64,000 bases of DNA, taken from positions 71,229,454 to 71,293,453 of the forward strand of contig OX388345.1 in the NCBI GenBank assembly GCA_947579665.1, given 5' to 3'. Of this stretch, positions 62,061 to 64,000 are shown piece after piece. Position 1 is the stretch's first letter, and the number at the start of each line of letters is the position of its first letter. The stretch comes from Sympetrum striolatum. Taxonomy: Eukaryota > Arthropoda > Insecta > Odonata > Libellulidae. Under the pieces are notes generated by a model, which was not told the DNA's origin, ran no database searches, and was given only the letters and a program-made list of their open reading frames with translations. The translations under genes and the position numbers were made by a program.

Positions 62061-62722
62061 GCGTTTCACCATCTTTGAATGCGACATACTAATAGAATGA
62101 GTCTAAGATACTTACTGAAGGGTAAGGTGCCATCAAAAGAATTTTACAGTTTGAAAAACAATTATTTTAGAAGGGTTTGAATATTATGGCAGTCTTATAT
62201 CTTATATGCATTGAAGCGAACTCTTTCAATATTGTAATTTTTGCCAGTTAATGACACATAAGACGTCACCAGGCGGAAGCATCATGCTTCGAAAGTTTGG
62301 TGATAAATACTAGATACTCAGTATACTAAATGCCACTAGACCTCAGAACAATGAGTACATGCTCAGAGTACATGCTAAAAAAAACTCCTAACTGCTACCG
62401 TAACAGAATTAATTTTTTCCTTAAATATTGACATTAGTAACCTTGAAGTACAATAGCCGGATTTAACACAAGCTATCTGAGAAACCAAGACTGACGAACA
62501 TTTTCCGACAACTCGTTTCACCACTCGTCGATTTTTACCTGAGTCCTCTTGCCACACAGTTTTCCCAACAAACTACAGTGACTCATTAAATCCCAATGCA
62601 TGTGCATTCTTCTCAAACTCTTCTACCTCACTTTCTCTTCTAAAATATTTCCTTCTTATCGCAAATGCCATCATTACTCAGCACCTAATAGTCTCCACAG
62701 TTTAGCTTTACGTTCTTACTAA

Positions 62723-63275
62723 TGTCATCCGTTACGTCTGTGGCGTTCTTGAAGGGACTTCGTTGCGATAAATAACGCAATCACGTTGAAGTCATCGGTT
62801 CTAGCTCAGCTTTGATAGTTATCAGTAAGATTTTCTGTAAAGGTTTTTTTTTCACGGTGCTTAATTCTAGGGTGATATTTTAAAGGTCTTTTTAAGTCTT
62901 ATTTATTTTTGCGCAAACGTCCAACCCTTGTAGTAACTGAAAAATTAGTGGGAAAATGCGTAATTTGGGTATTTCGGCATCATAATTCTTGCATTCAAAT
63001 TTATTACGTTATTACCATGTTCATCCGTTCCGAATGAGGCAGTTTTGGAGGGAATTCGCAGCGATAATTAACGCGATCACGTAGATGTCAGCGGGCCTCG
63101 CTCTACTGCCTTAGTCATCGGATAAATTTTTTGAGAACTTATTTTTTCCCGGTGTTCGAGTCTAGGGCTATTATAAAAATGTTTTTCCATCTCACACTTA
63201 CCGGCATTTTTCCACATTTTATTTCAATCTTTTCGGTAGCTGAAAAATTAGTGGGAAAATGTCTGATTTTGGAGA
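62723..63275. repeat. Diverged direct duplication, about 300-bp offset
   Basis: Segments 62723-62977 and 63019-63275 share CATCCGTTNCG near the start, GCGATAATTAACGCGATCAC-like sequence, a CGGTG...TCTAGGG block and GCTGAAAAATTAGTGGGAAA at the end. They are roughly two thirds identical. No coding content is visible. Confidence 0.65.
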
Positions 63276-63299
63276 CGAAAAAAAGAAAATAGAAAGTAA

Positions 63300-63565
63300 A
63301 AAATAACGAAAAGGATTAATTATATTGACCGCCCGCACGCGGGTTCGAGGACTAGCAAGGTGCTTTGGGCAGCGATAAAACGAAAGATAGGGTCCGAATC
63401 CCCTTTTAAACGAATTTAGGATGAGAGGATAAAAACTCCAGGTCGGTTGCGGCGACCGAAAGCAGCTGCGCAGATTCGAACCCGGTTCTTCCAGGTTATT
63501 GCGCATTGGGGGCCACATTAACCCACAGCCGGCACCTCGAACGAGAAATTTTGCGATCTTATTTA
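63300..63565 (-). repeat. GC-rich patch with a tRNA B-box-like motif
   Basis: On the minus strand CCGGGTTCGAATCTGCG (about 63473-63489) matches the polymerase III B box GGTTCGANNCC closely, in a patch much richer in G and C than its surroundings. No cloverleaf could be drawn. It may be a SINE fragment. The minus-strand frame at 63219-63581 is not recognised. Confidence 0.25.
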
Positions 63566-63686
63566 GATTTGGTAGACTCATGACGTCTTAGGACGAGCTA
63601 CTCATAGCTTCCATTGTTTGTTTAATTTTACTCAGAACGCGAAAGCTACTGTTCTTATAGTTATTATTTCTCCCGATATCTATATA

Positions 63687-64000
63687 CAGTCGAACTTCTC
63701 TAAGTGGGACCTCTATAAGTGAGAAACCTCTATTAGTGAGAAAATTTGCGTGGTCCCGACATTTTTCACCTCCGAAAACCTCTATAAGTGAGAATCCGGT
63801 GACCAAAAACCTCCATCAGTGAGAAAATTCCCGGAAAATGTAGGACCGGCTCGTCATGTAGCACGCGTGTCTTCTGAAGTTCGAATGCTCAGGTAATGTA
63901 GACCGAGATGTTTTTGATAAACTGTATGGGATTAATAAATGCATTTGTAAAGCACAGACGGAAAAACAAACTAAACTTACTGACTTTTTCAAACCTTATA
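63687..64000 (+). mobile_element. Pogo/Tigger-like element, left end and C-terminus, cut by the window edge
   Basis: It begins CAGTCGAACTTCTCTAAGTG after TA at 63685-63686. Repeats of CTCTATAAGTGAGAAA occur four or five times within 140 bp (the subterminal sites). The transposase C-terminus follows directly, so the middle of the element has been lost. The right end lies beyond the window. Confidence 0.8.
63862..64000 (+). pseudogene. Pogo/Tigger transposase C-terminus with PCNA-binding-like motif
   Basis: Open from a TAG at 63859 to the window edge. The end reads EKQTKLTDFFKPY. QTKLTDFF (63967-63990) fits the PIP box Q-x-x-L-x-x-F-F. Pogo transposase is known to bind PCNA through such a C-terminal motif. 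No catalytic domain precedes it, so it is a deletion remnant. Confidence 0.7.

Noticed and set aside
63473..63489. tRNA gene
   Set aside because: The B-box motif is good, but no A box at the right spacing and no acceptor or anticodon stems could be drawn.

Overview
The window is eukaryotic nuclear DNA from an animal, most likely an arthropod (insect). It is AT-rich and gene-poor, has spliceosomal introns, and is packed with animal-type transposons: P element, hAT, pogo/Tigger, an IS630-Tc1-mariner element of the DD82E type, LINE reverse transcriptase debris and a tRNA-derived SINE. There are no bacterial operons, no CRISPR array and no convincing tRNA or rRNA gene. Identification of the organism is inference only.

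Layout. 1-4.8 kb: a SINE, then the first four coding exons of a minus-strand host gene (1339-2594), probably an axonemal dynein heavy chain whose remaining exons lie beyond the left edge, plus two weaker candidate exons. 4.8-6.3 kb: a complete but degenerate hAT element with an exact 8-bp target duplication. 8.0-10.2 kb: a broken P-element transposase on the minus strand. 11.09-14.45 kb: a full-length DD82E (Sailor-type) transposon with 28-bp inverted ends and a transposase interrupted by a single in-frame stop. 15-18.2 kb: a perfect 42-bp hairpin and two copies of an unclassified dispersed repeat. 20.9-22.7 kb and 60.8-62.1 kb: two inverted copies of one compound repeat that carries a pyrimidine-rich minisatellite. 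28.2-32.1 kb: a pair of inverted arms of about 0.9-1.0 kb, with CCAAT-box clusters, around a 1.9-kb spacer.

33.6-58.9 kb is dominated by two adjoining tandem arrays. The small one has a unit of about 228 bp. The large one, almost 24 kb, has a unit of about 209 bp and roughly one hundred units. The large-array unit looks like an intron-exon-intron cassette: branch-point-like sequence, pyrimidine tract and AG, then an 81-nt body, then GTGAGT. The 81-nt body is exactly 27 codons, has the same phase at both ends and is open in that phase in most units of the dominant type. The 209-nt period is not a multiple of three, so the units can be joined in frame only by splicing. Many older units carry stops or lack the donor, so the array may be a decayed or satellite-like expansion of an exon instead of a working gene. 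It is the most unusual thing here. Nested segmental duplications (about 2.4 kb, 0.63 kb and 3 kb) and inserted mobile elements record how it grew.

The genes do not form a pathway. Apart from the dynein-like gene, everything recognisable is selfish or repetitive DNA, and most of it is broken.
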